Source of the DNA: Nitrosomonas sp. | GTDB lineage: Bacteria; Pseudomonadota; Gammaproteobacteria; Burkholderiales; Nitrosomonadaceae | Assembly: GCA_028577615.1 (NCBI GenBank) | Contig: JAJSDU010000012.1 | Location: 1 to 64,000, forward strand | Length of the DNA: 64,000 bases | Direction: 5' to 3' | Notes under the pieces: generated by a model | What the model saw: the letters and a program-made list of their open reading frames with translations, nothing else | What the model was told of the DNA's origin: nothing | Database searches by the model: none | Program-made: the position numbers and the translations under genes | Part shown: one piece after another, positions 63,261 through 64,000 of the stretch | How the letters are laid out: each line of letters opens with the position of its first letter | How positions within the stretch are numbered: position 1 is the stretch's first letter

Positions 63261-64000
63261 TTAAAACGCAACGCCCCGCAATCCCGGATAAAGCAGGTTG
63301 ATCTCTTCAAGCGGACGTTTCCGTCCAGGCGGGCTGTAAGCGGCGTATGCCGAGAGCTCGGTCGGTGGCAGGTATCCCATGATGCTTTCGAGTTCGGCAA
63401 GCCGGATTCCCTGTTTCACCAGGTAAATGATATACGTCTGCCGCAAAGTATCGGCGGTTATTTCCTCCGCTCCGGAAAATCCGGCATCGCTGACCGCACA
63501 GGCGAGCAGGGCATTCAAATCCGCTGATGTCAGCGGCTCGCCGGATGGGGTGATCAAATGGCAGGCTGGATTGGCAAAAAGGGATTGCGCTATCGGACTG
63601 AGCGGCAGGGTTCTGGGTGAGATGCCATGAATAATCAGCTTTCCGTTTCCGGTATCGATATCCAGCCTGCTGATGGCGGCAATTTCTTCCAGAGACGGGC
63701 CGCTTAACAGCAGCGCAATCAGCAGTTTTTCCCTGTTGCCGGCGCTATTGAACAGCGCGCTGACTTGTTCAACCGGTAATTCACGGGATTGCGGGCTGTC
63801 CAGGACGGGATGCTGATGCGGCAATACCGTGACTGGACGCAACACATTTCCGCGCGCACCGGGCAGCAGATCCGGCTCATACAGCGGAATGCCGGCAAGG
63901 TTAACTGCCGATTCGAGCGGCGCTTTGCGGGTCAGAAATTCACTCAACCAGACACAGAACAGACTGAACAGCGTGGAGCCGGCAACCGCGATCACCGCAT
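63261..64000 (-). CDS. partial tyrosine-recombinase-like protein with membrane segment
   Basis: At least 246 residues of an open frame that runs off the window edge at its 5' end. A hydrophobic stretch (LFSLFCVWLSEFL) lies at the start of the visible part. The C-terminal part resembles a degenerate tyrosine recombinase: ELPVEQVSALF, LLIALLLSGPSLEEIAAI, DTLRQTYIIYLVKQGIRLAELESIMGYL in pieces. The usual catalytic His-x-x-Arg and Tyr are altered: TLRQ retains Arg, but the tyrosine position falls at SAYAAYSPPG, which may or may not serve. Possibly a domesticated recombinase fold anchored in the membrane. The 297 bp between it and the lipoprotein hold nothing. Confidence 0.6.
   Translation of the reverse strand, partial: AVIAVAGSTLFSLFCVWLSEFLTRKAPLESAVNLAGIPLYEPDLLPGARGNVLRPVTVLPHQHPVLDSPQSRELPVEQVSALFNSAGNREKLLIALLLSGPSLEEIAAISRLDIDTGNGKLIIHGISPRTLPLSPIAQSLFANPACHLITPSGEPLTSADLNALLACAVSDAGFSGAEEITADTLRQTYIIYLVKQGIRLAELESIMGYLPPTELSAYAAYSPPGRKRPLEEINLLYPGLRGVAF

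Overview
The window looks like a chromosomal segment of a betaproteobacterium, most plausibly an ammonia oxidiser of the Nitrosomonas group. Evidence for this: an Rh50-type ammonia channel (44605-45981), a hopanoid-modification operon hpnH-hpnB-hpnM-hpnN, a split pntAA/pntAB/pntB transhydrogenase, and betaproteobacterial housekeeping genes (leuS, gltX, trxB, purN/purM, pyrE, rsmB). The species is inferred from gene content only; no rRNA or amo/hao genes are present.

Layout. 1-4613: a copper-response operon, in which a MerR-type promoter with a 19-bp spacer leads into a CueR homologue (Cys112/Cys120), a secreted TPR protein and a Cu+ P1B-ATPase. 4671-5487: a DUF2325 gene behind a near-perfect Fur box. 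5587-13809: leuS, an EAL-HDOD signalling protein, a GIDE/EF-hand membrane protein with LemA, a secreted trypsin-like protease and gltX. 13862-16732: tRNA-Ala(GGC), tRNA-Glu(UUC), a 403-aa protein of unknown function, a 3' tRNA-Asn remnant that looks like an integration scar, a nitroreductase and tRNA-Arg(CCU). 16887-22565: trxB, an Smr-domain gene, a DksA/TraR-type gene, a PrxQ-type peroxiredoxin, then a YeiH-type transporter gene with a 44-aa membrane microprotein, a Usp protein and a tail-anchored protein. 22587-22720 is a palindromic intergenic repeat. 22725-23762: ygfZ.

24083-35945 is the most striking region: an apparent sphingolipid-type cluster (serine palmitoyltransferase, dedicated acyl carrier protein, NAD-dependent reductase/epimerase, acyl-AMP ligase) on the minus strand, then a lipoprotein gene, then the hopanoid genes hpnH-hpnB-hpnM-hpnN on the plus strand. 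Together they suggest an outer-membrane lipid locus in which a fatty acid is loaded on a dedicated ACP and condensed with an amino acid, while the adjacent operon extends hopanoids and moves them to the outer membrane.

35963-43584: rsmB-DUF3108-purN-purM operon, a beta-propeller-like protein, a candidate 90-nt small RNA with its own promoter-like -10 box and a strong terminator, a GAF/HD-GYP protein and a Crp/Fnr regulator. 43855-50933: an acidic 54-aa protein, Rh50, a receiver-Hpt protein, ampG, exonuclease III, pyrE and an M14 amidohydrolase. 50959-62391: a YbdK-type ligase, a TatT-like lipoprotein, a lytic transglycosylase, DUF3750, Hsp20 behind a sigma-32-like promoter, an ornithine-cyclodeaminase family protein, pntAA-pntAB-pntB and a PhoD-like phosphatase. 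62535-64000: a glycine-zipper lipoprotein and a cut-off gene resembling a membrane-anchored tyrosine recombinase.

No CRISPR array, complete insertion sequence or rRNA gene was seen.
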